17,011 bases of DNA from an uncultured Flavobacteriales bacterium (GTDB taxonomy: Bacteria > Bacteroidota > Bacteroidia > Flavobacteriales > Weeksellaceae): NCBI GenBank assembly GCA_937876095.1, contig CALFIE010000075.1, forward strand, positions 1 through 17,011. The letters run 5' to 3'. Shown in pieces: positions 6,541-14,216 of the stretch. The stretch's first letter is position 1. Every line of letters begins with the position of its first letter. The translations under genes and the position numbers were made by a program. Below the pieces are notes generated by a model. It did no database searches and was not told the DNA's origin. It saw only the letters and a program-made list of their open reading frames with translations.

Positions 6541-9186
6541 ATGAAAATCAAGCCAATTAACAAATCTATACTTACCGTAGCAATTACATTGTCTACCGCA
6601 AGTGTTTATTTTGCACAGCAAGTGAAAGACACTGTAAAATCTAAGGACATAGAACAAGTAGTCCTAACTGGAGTTGCCGATATTGCAAAAGATCGTAAAA
6701 CACCAGTTGCAGTTTCTACCATAAAAGAAGCGCAAATCGTAGAAAGATTAGGGAACCAAGAATTTCCTGAAATTTTGAATACTACGCCTTCTGTATATAC
6801 AACAAAAGGTGGTGGTGGTTTTGGGGAATCAAAACTTAACATCAGAGGATTCTCTCAAGAAAACATTGCTGTAATGATTAATGGTATGCCAGTAAATGAT
6901 ATGGAAAACGGAAGAGTTTTCTGGTCTAATTGGTCTGGCCTTTCAGATGTAACTTCTGCAATGCAGGTACAAAGAGGTCTTGGTTCGTCAAAATTGGCAA
7001 TTGCTTCAGTTGGGGGAACTGTAAATATTTTGACAAGAGCTGCTGATAAAAAAGAAGGTGGAGTACTATCAATAGGTATAGGAAACAATGATTATCATAA
7101 ATCACTATTTGCTTACAATACTGGAAAAAGCGAAAAAGGTTGGTCATCATCTTTTTTGATGAGTAGAACCGCCGGTTCAACTTATGCAGATGCTACAAAT
7201 TTTGAGGGTTATAATTATTATTTTGCAGTTGGTTATCAACCAAATAATAAACATGACTTACAGTTTACAATGACGGGAGCTCCACAATGGCACAATAACA
7301 GAGGTTCATTCATTAATATTTCAGAGTATCTTAAATATGGAGAAGATGGAGAACCAAACAGAAAATACAATTCAGATTGGGGATATAGAAATGGTGAAGC
7401 AATAGCAAATCGTATCAACTATTATCACAAACCTGTAATGTCTTTGAATTGGGATTGGAATATTTCTAACAAGTCAAAATTAAATACTATTGTTTATGCA
7501 TCTTTCGGAAGAGGTGGGGGTGTAAACGGAAATGCAGGAAGAGTTGGTGGCACAAAAGCAATTACTACCTATGCAAGAACTTCTGAAGGACTAATAAATT
7601 TTGATCAAATTTTCACAGAAAATGAAGCAGTTCCTGTAACAGCTACGACTCCGTCTCTTAATACTTTAGTACAGGTTTCTTCAATTAACTCTCATAACTG
7701 GTATGGAGCAATATCCAGCTTTAATCATAAAATTAACCGCAATCTTAATTTCACAATTGGTGTAGATGGTAGATATTATTATGGTTATCATTATCAATTA
7801 ATCTCTAACATGCTAGGAGCAAAAGGATTTAAAGACAATACCAATAAAAATATCACTCCAAAAATTGTTACAAATACCTTTGGAACAGAACCAAATTGGA
7901 ATCCTTTTGGAGGAAAAATTAATGAATTAAGCGATATGGTTTCTTATGATAATGATGGTGAAGTTTTATGGTATGGTGGTTTTGGACAATTAGAATACTC
8001 TAACGATAAAGTATCTGCTTTTGTACAAGGAGCAATATCTAACCAAGGTTTCCAAAGGATTGATAATTTCATTGTTGATGGAGTTTCTTTATTAAATGGT
8101 TCTTTAGCAGGAACTCCCGCAACCAACCAACCAACCGCAATAAATCCTGCACTTACCACAAAAACTGGTTTCAAAAACCTTTTTGGATATAATGTAAAAG
8201 CTGGTGCAAACTACAATATTAATGAGCATCATAATGTTTTTGGAAATATTGGTTATTACTCAAAACAACCTTTCTTAAATGCAGTATATCCAAATAACAA
8301 AAACTTCCTAAATCCAAATCTTACCAATGAAAAAATTTTTGGTGTAGAATTAGGCTATGGTTTTAGATCTAGAATCTTAAATGCAACATTAAATTTATAT
8401 AGAACCTCTTGGAAAGACAGATTTCAAAGAAGACCAAATATCACAATAACTTATCCTGATCCATCAAACCCATCTACAAATATTACAACGACTTCTGCTT
8501 ATGCTAACATACAAGGTATTACAGAAATTCATCAAGGGATAGAACTTGAACTTAATGCAAATGTTCATAAAATGCTAACTTTAAATGGAATGATTTCTGT
8601 TGGAGACTGGTTTTATGAAGGAAATGCAAGCGGAAATCTATTCACAGAGACCAATGAACAAATTGGAGCAGATTCTCAAACACTTTATTTGGATCAAGTA
8701 AAAGTAGGTAACGCTGCACAAAAAACCGTTGCTGTAGGATTTACTTTCAAACCGACAGATTGGGTGTCCATAGACGGAACTTATAGAGGAGTTAAAAATT
8801 TATATGCAAACCTTAACTTACTAAACTTTCTAACAGAAAGAGCAGGTAGCAATGGAGCTTTAGAACTTCCTTCTTATGGTCTTGTTGATTCTGGAGTTAC
8901 TTTTAAAATAAAATTAAATAACCCTAAACAATTCTTTACGCTAAGAGGAAATGTATACAACTTGTTAGACAAAACCTACATCTCCGAATCAAATACCAAT
9001 ATCCTTTCTAACCTTACGCAAGCTGATTTCCAAAAAGCAGGAACAACTCCTGGAACTTTGGTAGATGATACCGCTGCATTTGCATCTTATCAGGCAACAC
9101 CTACTTACAAAGGTATCAAGCAAACCAATCAAGTATTCTTCGGATTTGGAAGAACTTGGGCAGCATCATTGTCTTTCAATTTCTAA
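6541..9186 (+). CDS. TonB-dependent outer-membrane receptor
   Basis: The 881 residues form a gated beta-barrel that would import a substrate across the outer membrane using TonB-ExbBD energy. A signal peptide (1-25, cleavage likely after VYFA) is followed by a short stretch with a possible TonB box (IEQVVLTG, 37-44). The plug domain spans about 52-170 and includes TPVAVSTIKEAQI, FPEILNTTPSVYTTKGGGGFG, LNIRGF, MINGMPVND, VQRGLGSSKLAIASVGGTVNI and the end of the plug. The remaining 700 residues are barrel, ending in aromatic ASLSFNF as outer-membrane proteins do. There is no N-terminal carboxypeptidase-like domain and no SusD partner, so it is not a classic SusC. The substrate is unknown. It is flanked by its own promoter region and terminator, so it is a single-gene unit. 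Confidence 0.93.
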   Translation: MKIKPINKSILTVAITLSTASVYFAQQVKDTVKSKDIEQVVLTGVADIAKDRKTPVAVSTIKEAQIVERLGNQEFPEILNTTPSVYTTKGGGGFGESKLNIRGFSQENIAVMINGMPVNDMENGRVFWSNWSGLSDVTSAMQVQRGLGSSKLAIASVGGTVNILTRAADKKEGGVLSIGIGNNDYHKSLFAYNTGKSEKGWSSSFLMSRTAGSTYADATNFEGYNYYFAVGYQPNNKHDLQFTMTGAPQWHNNRGSFINISEYLKYGEDGEPNRKYNSDWGYRNGEAIANRINYYHKPVMSLNWDWNISNKSKLNTIVYASFGRGGGVNGNAGRVGGTKAITTYARTSEGLINFDQIFTENEAVPVTATTPSLNTLVQVSSINSHNWYGAISSFNHKINRNLNFTIGVDGRYYYGYHYQLISNMLGAKGFKDNTNKNITPKIVTNTFGTEPNWNPFGGKINELSDMVSYDNDGEVLWYGGFGQLEYSNDKVSAFVQGAISNQGFQRIDNFIVDGVSLLNGSLAGTPATNQPTAINPALTTKTGFKNLFGYNVKAGANYNINEHHNVFGNIGYYSKQPFLNAVYPNNKNFLNPNLTNEKIFGVELGYGFRSRILNATLNLYRTSWKDRFQRRPNITITYPDPSNPSTNITTTSAYANIQGITEIHQGIELELNANVHKMLTLNGMISVGDWFYEGNASGNLFTETNEQIGADSQTLYLDQVKVGNAAQKTVAVGFTFKPTDWVSIDGTYRGVKNLYANLNLLNFLTERAGSNGALELPSYGLVDSGVTFKIKLNNPKQFFTLRGNVYNLLDKTYISESNTNILSNLTQADFQKAGTTPGTLVDDTAAFASYQATPTYKGIKQTNQVFFGFGRTWAASLSFNF

Positions 9187-9203
9187 GACAAAACATGTAT
9201 AAT

Positions 9204-9236
9204 AAAAAATCCCAAGAAATTTCTTGGGATTTTTTT
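9204..9236. terminator. Bidirectional terminator after the TonB receptor gene
   Basis: ATCCCAAGAAA (9209-9219) and TTTCTTGGGAT (9220-9230) form a perfect palindrome. An A run (9204-9209) lies on the left and a T run (9231-9236) on the right, so it could stop transcription on both strands. It begins 17 bases after the receptor stop codon. Confidence 0.85.
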
Positions 9237-9313
9237 GTTAAAAACTTTGCTCTTTACAGCAAAATTTTTGTTTATCATAGAGAAAAAAACGATAACTAAA
9301 TCATTGAAATCCT

Positions 9314-9571
9314 ATGAATTTTACCAACAATAAAATGTAATTTGCAATTGTATTTACACTAATTTCATCTATATTTTTTAGTCAAATTTTAGAAGAATTT
9401 CCTTCTAAACAAGATTATTATGAAGGTGGTGAAGTAAAACTTTATGAAGCAATTCAAAGTATTTTATTAGAAAAAAAGATATCACCTTGTAATAACAAAA
9501 GAGACAATGTACCCATAAAATACAAAATGAAACATGGAATTGGTTTTTCAATTGATTTTCACGAAAGATAA
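9314..9571 (+). pseudogene. Decayed small secreted protein gene, codon 2 nonsense
   Basis: From the ATG at 9335 the frame reads M-stop-FAIVFTLISSIFFSQ, then ILEEFPSKQDYYEGGEVKLY, EAIQSILLEKKISPCNNK, VPIKYKMKHGIGFSIDFHER and a stop at 9569-9571. Changing TAA (9338-9340) back to AAA would restore MKFAIVFTLISSIFFSQ, a standard signal peptide. An upstream in-frame ATG at 9314 is blocked by the same stop. The mature part resembles small flavobacterial secreted proteins with a TonB C-terminal-like domain, but at about 60 residues it is too short. The central part between CNNK and VPIKYK seems deleted, while both ends remain in frame. The family is named from memory of similar sequences. Apart from this remnant, the terminator and the miaB promoter, the 9187-9669 gap holds nothing I recognise. 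Confidence 0.6.
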
Positions 9572-9596
9572 ATCTGCCATTCTGTCACAAATTCCC

Positions 9597-9604
9597 TATA
9601 TTTG
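9597..9604 (+). promoter_or_regulatory. -7 element of miaB
   Basis: TATATTTG is a full match to TAnnTTTG. TCTG at 9573-9576 is a one-mismatch -33 candidate at 20-base spacing. The leader to the GTG at 9670 would be about 60 bases and contains a 14-base direct repeat. Confidence 0.6.
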
Positions 9605-9620
9605 CACTTATTAACTTTTT

Positions 9621-9662
9621 AGATTTTAAAATCTAACTTCTAATATCTAAAATCTAACTTCT
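9621..9662. repeat. Direct repeats and palindrome in the miaB leader
   Basis: AAAATCTAACTTCT occurs exactly at 9628-9641 and 9649-9662, a 21-base period. The first copy overlaps the palindrome AGATTTTAAAATCT (9621-9634). The AACTTCT heptamer is the reverse complement of the AGAAGTT unit repeated at the start of lptE. Confidence 0.7.
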
Positions 9663-9669
9663 CATAAAA

Positions 9670-11103
9670 GTGCAAGAAAAATATATAGACGAAACCAAAC
9701 AAGGCGAAGCATTTGCTATAGCCGAAAAACCGGAAAATTCTAAAAAATTATTTTTAGAAAGTTACGGTTGTCAAATGAATTTCTCCGATTCCGAAATCGT
9801 GGCATCCATTCTCAACGAGCAAGGTTATAATACGACGCTAAATTTAGAAGAAGCAGATTTAATCTTATTAAATACCTGCTCAATCCGCGAAAAAGCCGAA
9901 CAAACGGTGCGAATGCGTCTTTCACAATTCAAAAATTTGAAAAAAGAAAAACCCAATCTTACAGTTGGAGTACTCGGTTGTATGGCAGAACGTCTGAAAA
10001 CCAAGTTTTTAGAAGAAGAACATTTGGTAGATTTGGTAGTTGGTCCAGATGCGTACCGAGATTTGCCCAATCTTTTGAAAGAAACAGAAGACGGAAGAGA
10101 CGCTATCAATGTAATTTTGTCTAAAGAAGAAACCTATGCAGACATCAATCCGGTTCGTTTGAGCGGAAATGGAGTAACTTCTTTCGTAACGATAACCAGA
10201 GGTTGCGATAATATGTGTACTTTTTGCGTGGTGCCTTTTACCAGAGGTCGCGAACGTAGTAGAGATCCACATTCCATCATAGATGAATGCAAAAATTTGG
10301 AAGAAAATGGCTACAAAGAGATTACTTTGCTCGGTCAAAATGTAGATTCTTACCTTTGGTTTGGTGGTGGTGCGAAAAAAGATTTTGCCAAAGCCTCCGA
10401 AATGCAACAACTCACCGCCGTAAATTTTGCAAAATTGTTGGATATGGTTGCTGTTGCTGTTCCCAATATTAGGATTCGTTTCTCCACTTCTAATCCGCAC
10501 GAAATGACGGAAGAAGTGTTCCGAGTGATTGCCAAACACGACAATATTTGCAAATACGTTCATCTCCCAGTACAAAGTGGAAGCGATAGAATTTTGCAAA
10601 AAATGAATAGACAACACACCCGAGAAGAATATTTAAATTTAATAAAAAAAGGAAAAGAAATCGTTCCAGATATTGCGTTTTCCCAAGATATGATTGTAGG
10701 ATTTTGTGGTGAAACCGAAGAAGACCACCAATTGACTTTAGATCTCATGCGACAAGTAGAGTATGATTATGGCTATATGTTTGCCTATTCTGAAAGACCA
10801 GGAACGCCAGCTCACAAAAAAATGGAAGACGATATTCCAGCCGATGTGAAACAGCGCAGATTGTCTGAAGTAATTGCTTTGCAAGGCGAACTTTCCCGAA
10901 AACGAATGAAATCGTACACAGGAAAAACCCACGAAATTTTAATAGAAGGAACGTCTAAAAAGAACGAAAACCAATGGAAAGGCAGAAATTCTCAAAATGC
11001 AGTTTGCGTTTTTGATAAGTTAGAAGGTCAAAAAATAGGTGACATCGTTTCCGTTTTTGTCTATGATAATACGCAAGGTACACTTTTGGGGAGAACAGTG
11101 TAG
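9670..11103 (+). CDS. miaB: tRNA-2-methylthio-N6-dimethylallyladenosine synthase MiaB
   Basis: MiaB is a radical-SAM methylthiotransferase that adds a methylthio group to i6A37 of tRNAs reading UNN codons. The 477 residues hold the N-terminal MTTase domain with the auxiliary-cluster cysteines C34 (YGCQMN), C70 (NTCSIREKA) and C104 (LGCMAER). The radical-SAM triad is C179, C183 and C186 in RGCDNMCTFC, and a C-terminal TRAM domain covers about 410-477. The start is the GTG at 9670: an in-frame stop lies just upstream (TAA at 9655-9657), and the first internal ATG (codon 36) would lose the essential C34. A GTG start is unusual beside its ATG neighbours. It appears to have its own promoter and is followed 27 bases later by the truncated DUF1016 gene. 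Confidence 0.97.
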   Translation: MQEKYIDETKQGEAFAIAEKPENSKKLFLESYGCQMNFSDSEIVASILNEQGYNTTLNLEEADLILLNTCSIREKAEQTVRMRLSQFKNLKKEKPNLTVGVLGCMAERLKTKFLEEEHLVDLVVGPDAYRDLPNLLKETEDGRDAINVILSKEETYADINPVRLSGNGVTSFVTITRGCDNMCTFCVVPFTRGRERSRDPHSIIDECKNLEENGYKEITLLGQNVDSYLWFGGGAKKDFAKASEMQQLTAVNFAKLLDMVAVAVPNIRIRFSTSNPHEMTEEVFRVIAKHDNICKYVHLPVQSGSDRILQKMNRQHTREEYLNLIKKGKEIVPDIAFSQDMIVGFCGETEEDHQLTLDLMRQVEYDYGYMFAYSERPGTPAHKKMEDDIPADVKQRRLSEVIALQGELSRKRMKSYTGKTHEILIEGTSKKNENQWKGRNSQNAVCVFDKLEGQKIGDIVSVFVYDNTQGTLLGRTV

Positions 11104-11130
11104 ACTTTTCATAGTTTTAAAATTTAAATA

Positions 11131-11565
11131 ATGAAAGACTTACAATCAACTTTAATTCAAAATATTTCTGCATTGCTCGAAAATGCCAGAAGCAGAGTCG
11201 TGGTTGCCGTAAATCAAACCATGGTTCTTACGTGTTTTGAAATCGGCAGAATGATTGTAGAAGAAGAACAAAACGGGAAAAACCGCGCAGAATACGACAA
11301 AAAATTGTTGAAAGATCTGTCGCTTCATTTAACTGAAAGATTTGGAAGAGGGTTTTCCGTGGAAAATCTTGATAGAATGAGATTTTTCTATAAATCCTAT
11401 TCTAATCAATTTTCGTCAACAGTGTTGACGATTTCTGAAAACCAAATTTCGTCAACGCTGTCCACGAAAACTCAAGGAAAAAGTCAAACACTGTCTGACC
11501 TTTCGCAAATTTCGCAGACACCGTCTGCGAAATTCAATCTTTCTTGGTCTCATTATTTGAAATGA
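11131..11565 (+). CDS. Truncated DUF1016 (YhcG N-terminal) protein, probable remnant
   Basis: The 144 residues hold only the N-terminal DUF1016 domain: LLENARSRVVVAVNQTMVL, CFEIGRMIVEEEQNGKNRAEY, LLKDLSLHLTERFGRGFSVENLDRMRFFYKSY. A Ser/Thr/Gln-rich linker follows, and then FNLSWSHYLK and a stop. In full-length relatives the sequence continues from SWSHYL into a PDDEXK nuclease domain, which is absent here; no remnant of it is seen in the 40 bases before the next gene. It is therefore a 3'-truncated copy, possibly still translated, with no expected nuclease activity. It belongs to a different branch from the intact copy at 4386. Its linker also consists of palindromic DNA repeats at the matching position. 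Confidence 0.8.
   Translation: MKDLQSTLIQNISALLENARSRVVVAVNQTMVLTCFEIGRMIVEEEQNGKNRAEYDKKLLKDLSLHLTERFGRGFSVENLDRMRFFYKSYSNQFSSTVLTISENQISSTLSTKTQGKSQTLSDLSQISQTPSAKFNLSWSHYLK
11413..11534. repeat. Four tandem-spaced palindromes inside the truncated DUF1016 gene
   Basis: D (11413-11431) has perfect 9-base arms, TCGTCAACA and TGTTGACGA, around a G. E (11447-11469) has arms beginning TTTCGT and ending ACGAAA with mismatches inside. F (11483-11499) has GTCAAACA and TGTCTGAC around a C with one mismatch. G (11508-11534) has perfect 12-base arms AATTTCGCAGAC and GTCTGCGAAATT around ACC. Spacing is about 31-36 bases. D resembles the palindromes in the other DUF1016 gene but is read in a different codon frame. 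Confidence 0.85.
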
Positions 11566-11605
11566 AAACAATTAATAAATTCTCAAAATCTTCAGATATT
11601 TAAAA

Positions 11606-12097
11606 ATGAAAAACTACTTATTCATATTATTTCTTTTTCCTGCATTTGTTTTTTCTCAAAGTTCAAACTGGGAATATGTTGGCAATATTAAATTTGATGA
11701 AAAAACAGATCAAAAAGATTTCTCTTTCTGCGACGAAGCGCGCATTTACCAATATTTTAACAATTCTGGTGGTGTAGAATATGAAGGCGAGAAAATGGCA
11801 ATCGAAGCTGAATTTAAAGAAAAATATAATCCTGAAATTGCGAAAAAAGAATCGGGAATGGTGAGAATTCGTTTTGTGGTGAATTGCAAAGGAGAAACCG
11901 ATCGTTTCAGGATTTTGGGAGTCGATGAAAATTATCAAGAAAAATCGTTTGACACGTCTATTACCAATCAACTTTTAGCCATAGCGAAAAATCTCAAAGG
12001 GTGGAAACCTAAAACATACAATAATCTACCGATCGACTATTATCAATACTTAATCTTCAAAATAAAAGATGGAAAAATCGACGAAATATTGCCTTAG
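11606..12097 (+). CDS. Small secreted protein with TonB C-terminal-like domain
   Basis: The 163-residue protein opens with a clear signal peptide (MKNYLFILFLFPAFVFSQ). About 35 residues later it has a Cys-containing segment (FCDEARIYQYFNN). The C-terminal half, GMVRIRFVVNCKGETDRFRILGVD...KNLKGWKPK...YYQYLIFKIKDGKI (about 84-158), resembles the TonB C-terminal fold found in many small flavobacterial secreted proteins. It lacks a membrane anchor and a proline-rich linker, so it is not a working TonB energy transducer. Function is unknown; periplasmic or outer-membrane location is inferred from the signal peptide. Its 3' end overlaps the next gene by 29 bases, so the two are probably translated together. 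The decayed gene at 9314 may be a relative. Confidence 0.7.
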   Translation: MKNYLFILFLFPAFVFSQSSNWEYVGNIKFDEKTDQKDFSFCDEARIYQYFNNSGGVEYEGEKMAIEAEFKEKYNPEIAKKESGMVRIRFVVNCKGETDRFRILGVDENYQEKSFDTSITNQLLAIAKNLKGWKPKTYNNLPIDYYQYLIFKIKDGKIDEILP

Positions 12098-12893
12098 TTT
12101 ACCACTACTTTTAGTCGCTATTTTTTCTTACAGCCAATCGTTGAACTGTGATATTTTTCGTCTGGAAGGAGATTCTACAAGATTTAAGGCATGCAAAAAA
12201 GCGATAGAAACAGTTTATGAAAAAAAGCTATATCAGTTCGACCAACGTTTTCACGATGGACTTTCAGAAGCCATCAAGTTAGACCCCAATTTCGATTATC
12301 CTTACACAGAACAATCTGTAGCTTACCTAAAAAGTGGTGATTTTGTTTCTTGGAAAAAATTGATTGATAAAAGTGTAGAACTCAACCCGAAAGAAAATTT
12401 GGGTTACAGAGGTTGGTGCAGGTATCAATTTTTTAGAGATTACAAAGGTGCAATTCAAGATATTGAAGCCTTAGAAAAATATTTTACTGTTGGTTATTTA
12501 GGATATTCTGCAAATGGAGATTATGAATTGCACATAGCAAAAGCTCTTTGTTATTCAGCAATCGGACAAAAAGAAAAAGCGATTTCTATTATTGAAAATC
12601 AATTATCAAAAAAAGAGCATTCCGTTGGTTTGTACGATTATTACCAATTGGGAGTTACTTATTTTGAGTTAAATAAATACGACAAAGCATTAGAAAATTT
12701 CGAGAAACAAAGCAAGATTTATGATTTTGCAGAAAATATTTTTTACAAAGCAAAAGTTTCAAAAATTAGGAATAAAGATTATTTGGATTTAAAAAATTTG
12801 GCATTGAAAACCTATGATGAAGGTAAATTCATGAAGGATGGTTACACTCATCATTTCAATAAAATTTACAAAAAGCAAATCGCAGAATTGTAA
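12069..12893 (+). CDS. Secreted tetratricopeptide-repeat protein
   Basis: The 274 residues begin with a signal peptide (MEKSTKYCLSLPLLLVAIFSYSQ). The rest is helical and TPR-like: FHDGLSEAIKLDPNFDYPYTEQSVAYLKSGDF (about 61-92), SWKKLIDKSVELNPKENLGYRGWCRY (about 93-120), AKALCYSAIGQKEKAISIIENQL (about 157-179) and DYYQLGVTYFELNKYDKALENFEKQ (about 190-214). Such proteins serve as protein-protein scaffolds, and the partner here is unknown. The ATG lies inside the end of the upstream secreted-protein gene in another frame (29-base overlap), which suggests translational coupling and a shared role. No lipobox or membrane segment beyond the signal is seen. Confidence 0.75.
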   Translation: MEKSTKYCLSLPLLLVAIFSYSQSLNCDIFRLEGDSTRFKACKKAIETVYEKKLYQFDQRFHDGLSEAIKLDPNFDYPYTEQSVAYLKSGDFVSWKKLIDKSVELNPKENLGYRGWCRYQFFRDYKGAIQDIEALEKYFTVGYLGYSANGDYELHIAKALCYSAIGQKEKAISIIENQLSKKEHSVGLYDYYQLGVTYFELNKYDKALENFEKQSKIYDFAENIFYKAKVSKIRNKDYLDLKNLALKTYDEGKFMKDGYTHHFNKIYKKQIAEL

Positions 12894-12938
12894 TTTTTCA
12901 ATCTTTTAATTTTTTAATCATTTAATTTGAACCAAAAA

Positions 12939-14216
12939 ATGACAGACTTACAATCCATAAAAAACAGATTCGGAATTATCGGGAATTATCCTGCTCTGAA
13001 TCGTGCCATAGAAAAAGCAATACAAGTTGCTCCAACTGACATTTCAGTTCTCGTTATCGGAGAATCTGGTGTTGGTAAAGAACATATCCCCAAAATTATT
13101 CACGCCGAATCAAAAAGAAAACACCAACCATACATTGTAGTAAACTGTGGTGCAATTCCTGAAGGAACCATAGATTCCGAACTTTTTGGTCACGAAAAAG
13201 GTGCTTTTACAGGAGCAACAGCAACCAGAAAAGGATATTTTGAAGTTGCAGATGGTGGAACTATTTTCCTTGATGAAGTTGGTGAATTACCTTTGCAGAC
13301 GCAAGTTCGACTTTTGAGGGTTTTAGAAAGTGGCGAATTTATGAAGGTAGGTTCATCACAAATCCAGAAAACCAATGTGCGAATTGTGGCCGCAACTAAT
13401 GTGAATATGATGAAGGCGATTCAAGATGGTAGATTTCGTGAAGATTTATTTTACCGATTAAATACCGTGCAAATAGATATGCCACCTTTGCGCGAAAGAA
13501 AAGGCGATGTACATTTGCTTTTCAGAAAATTTGCCATCGATTTTGCCGAAAAATACAGAATGCCAGAATTACAATTGACAGATGATGGCGTGAAATATAT
13601 AGAAAATTACAATTTTCCAGGAAACATTCGGCAGTTAAGAAATTTAGTTGAACAAATGACAGTTGTCGAACAAAATCGCGAGGTAAATTCTGTAAAATTA
13701 GCCGAATATATCCCGATGAATACGCAACTTCCGGCAGTTATCAATAGCGGAAAATTAGGTGATAATTCCGATTTTGCTTCAGAGCGAGAAATCATGTACA
13801 AAATACTTTTTGACATGAGAAATGATATAAATGATTTAAAATCCTTAACTTCGGAACTGATAAAAAATCGTGGTCAAAATCCGTTTTCAACCCAGGAAAA
13901 AGATTTAATTGGTCGTGTTTTTCAATCAGAAAATCAGCAAGTTCCCCAAAACTCTCTGTTGTATTTTGAAAATCAAAACCAAAACAATTCAAACGTATAT
14001 GTTGCCGAAAACAGCAATCCGTACGAAGATGTAGAAGATATTGAAATAGAAGAAGAGCAACAACCAAATTCGCTCTCATTACAAAATAATGAGCGAGAAC
14101 TGATTGTGAAAGCACTCGAAAAATATAATGGTAGAAGAAACAAAGCAGCAGATGAATTAGGAATCTCACAGAGAACACTCTACCGAAAAATTAAACAATA
14201 TAATTTAGAAGATTAA
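12939..14216 (+). CDS. Sigma-54-dependent transcriptional activator lacking a receiver domain
   Basis: This is an AAA+ enhancer-binding protein that remodels RpoN-RNA polymerase. From the chosen ATG it has 425 residues. Walker A is GESGVGKE (41-48), the sigma-54 contact loop is GAFTGA (88-93), Walker B is GGTIFLDE (106-113), and the arginine-finger region is RFREDLFYRLN. An N/Q/E-rich linker follows from about residue 280, and then a Fis-type helix-turn-helix (ERELIVKALEKYNGRRNKAAD...ISQRTLYRKIKQY) at the C terminus. There is no N-terminal receiver, GAF or PAS domain, so control is probably by expression level or a partner protein. An in-frame TTG at 12927 would add four residues (MNQK); ATG 12939 is preferred because family members begin M-[ST]-DLQSIK. 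It overlaps lptE by one base (TAATG). Confidence 0.93.
   Translation: MTDLQSIKNRFGIIGNYPALNRAIEKAIQVAPTDISVLVIGESGVGKEHIPKIIHAESKRKHQPYIVVNCGAIPEGTIDSELFGHEKGAFTGATATRKGYFEVADGGTIFLDEVGELPLQTQVRLLRVLESGEFMKVGSSQIQKTNVRIVAATNVNMMKAIQDGRFREDLFYRLNTVQIDMPPLRERKGDVHLLFRKFAIDFAEKYRMPELQLTDDGVKYIENYNFPGNIRQLRNLVEQMTVVEQNREVNSVKLAEYIPMNTQLPAVINSGKLGDNSDFASEREIMYKILFDMRNDINDLKSLTSELIKNRGQNPFSTQEKDLIGRVFQSENQQVPQNSLLYFENQNQNNSNVYVAENSNPYEDVEDIEIEEEQQPNSLSLQNNERELIVKALEKYNGRRNKAADELGISQRTLYRKIKQYNLED

Noticed and set aside
6541..9186. SusC/SusD-type glycan uptake locus.
   Set aside because: The receptor has no N-terminal carboxypeptidase-like domain, and there is no SusD-like lipoprotein or carbohydrate enzyme beside it.
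10009..10617. 202-residue minus-strand open frame inside miaB.
   Set aside because: It is antisense to the radical-SAM region of miaB and has a composition typical of a shadow frame.
12894..12938. Promoter of the sigma-54 activator gene (TTAATTTG near 12922-12929).
   Set aside because: It lacks the A at the second position of TAnnTTTG and sits in repeated TTTTAAT-like DNA, so it cannot be separated from background.
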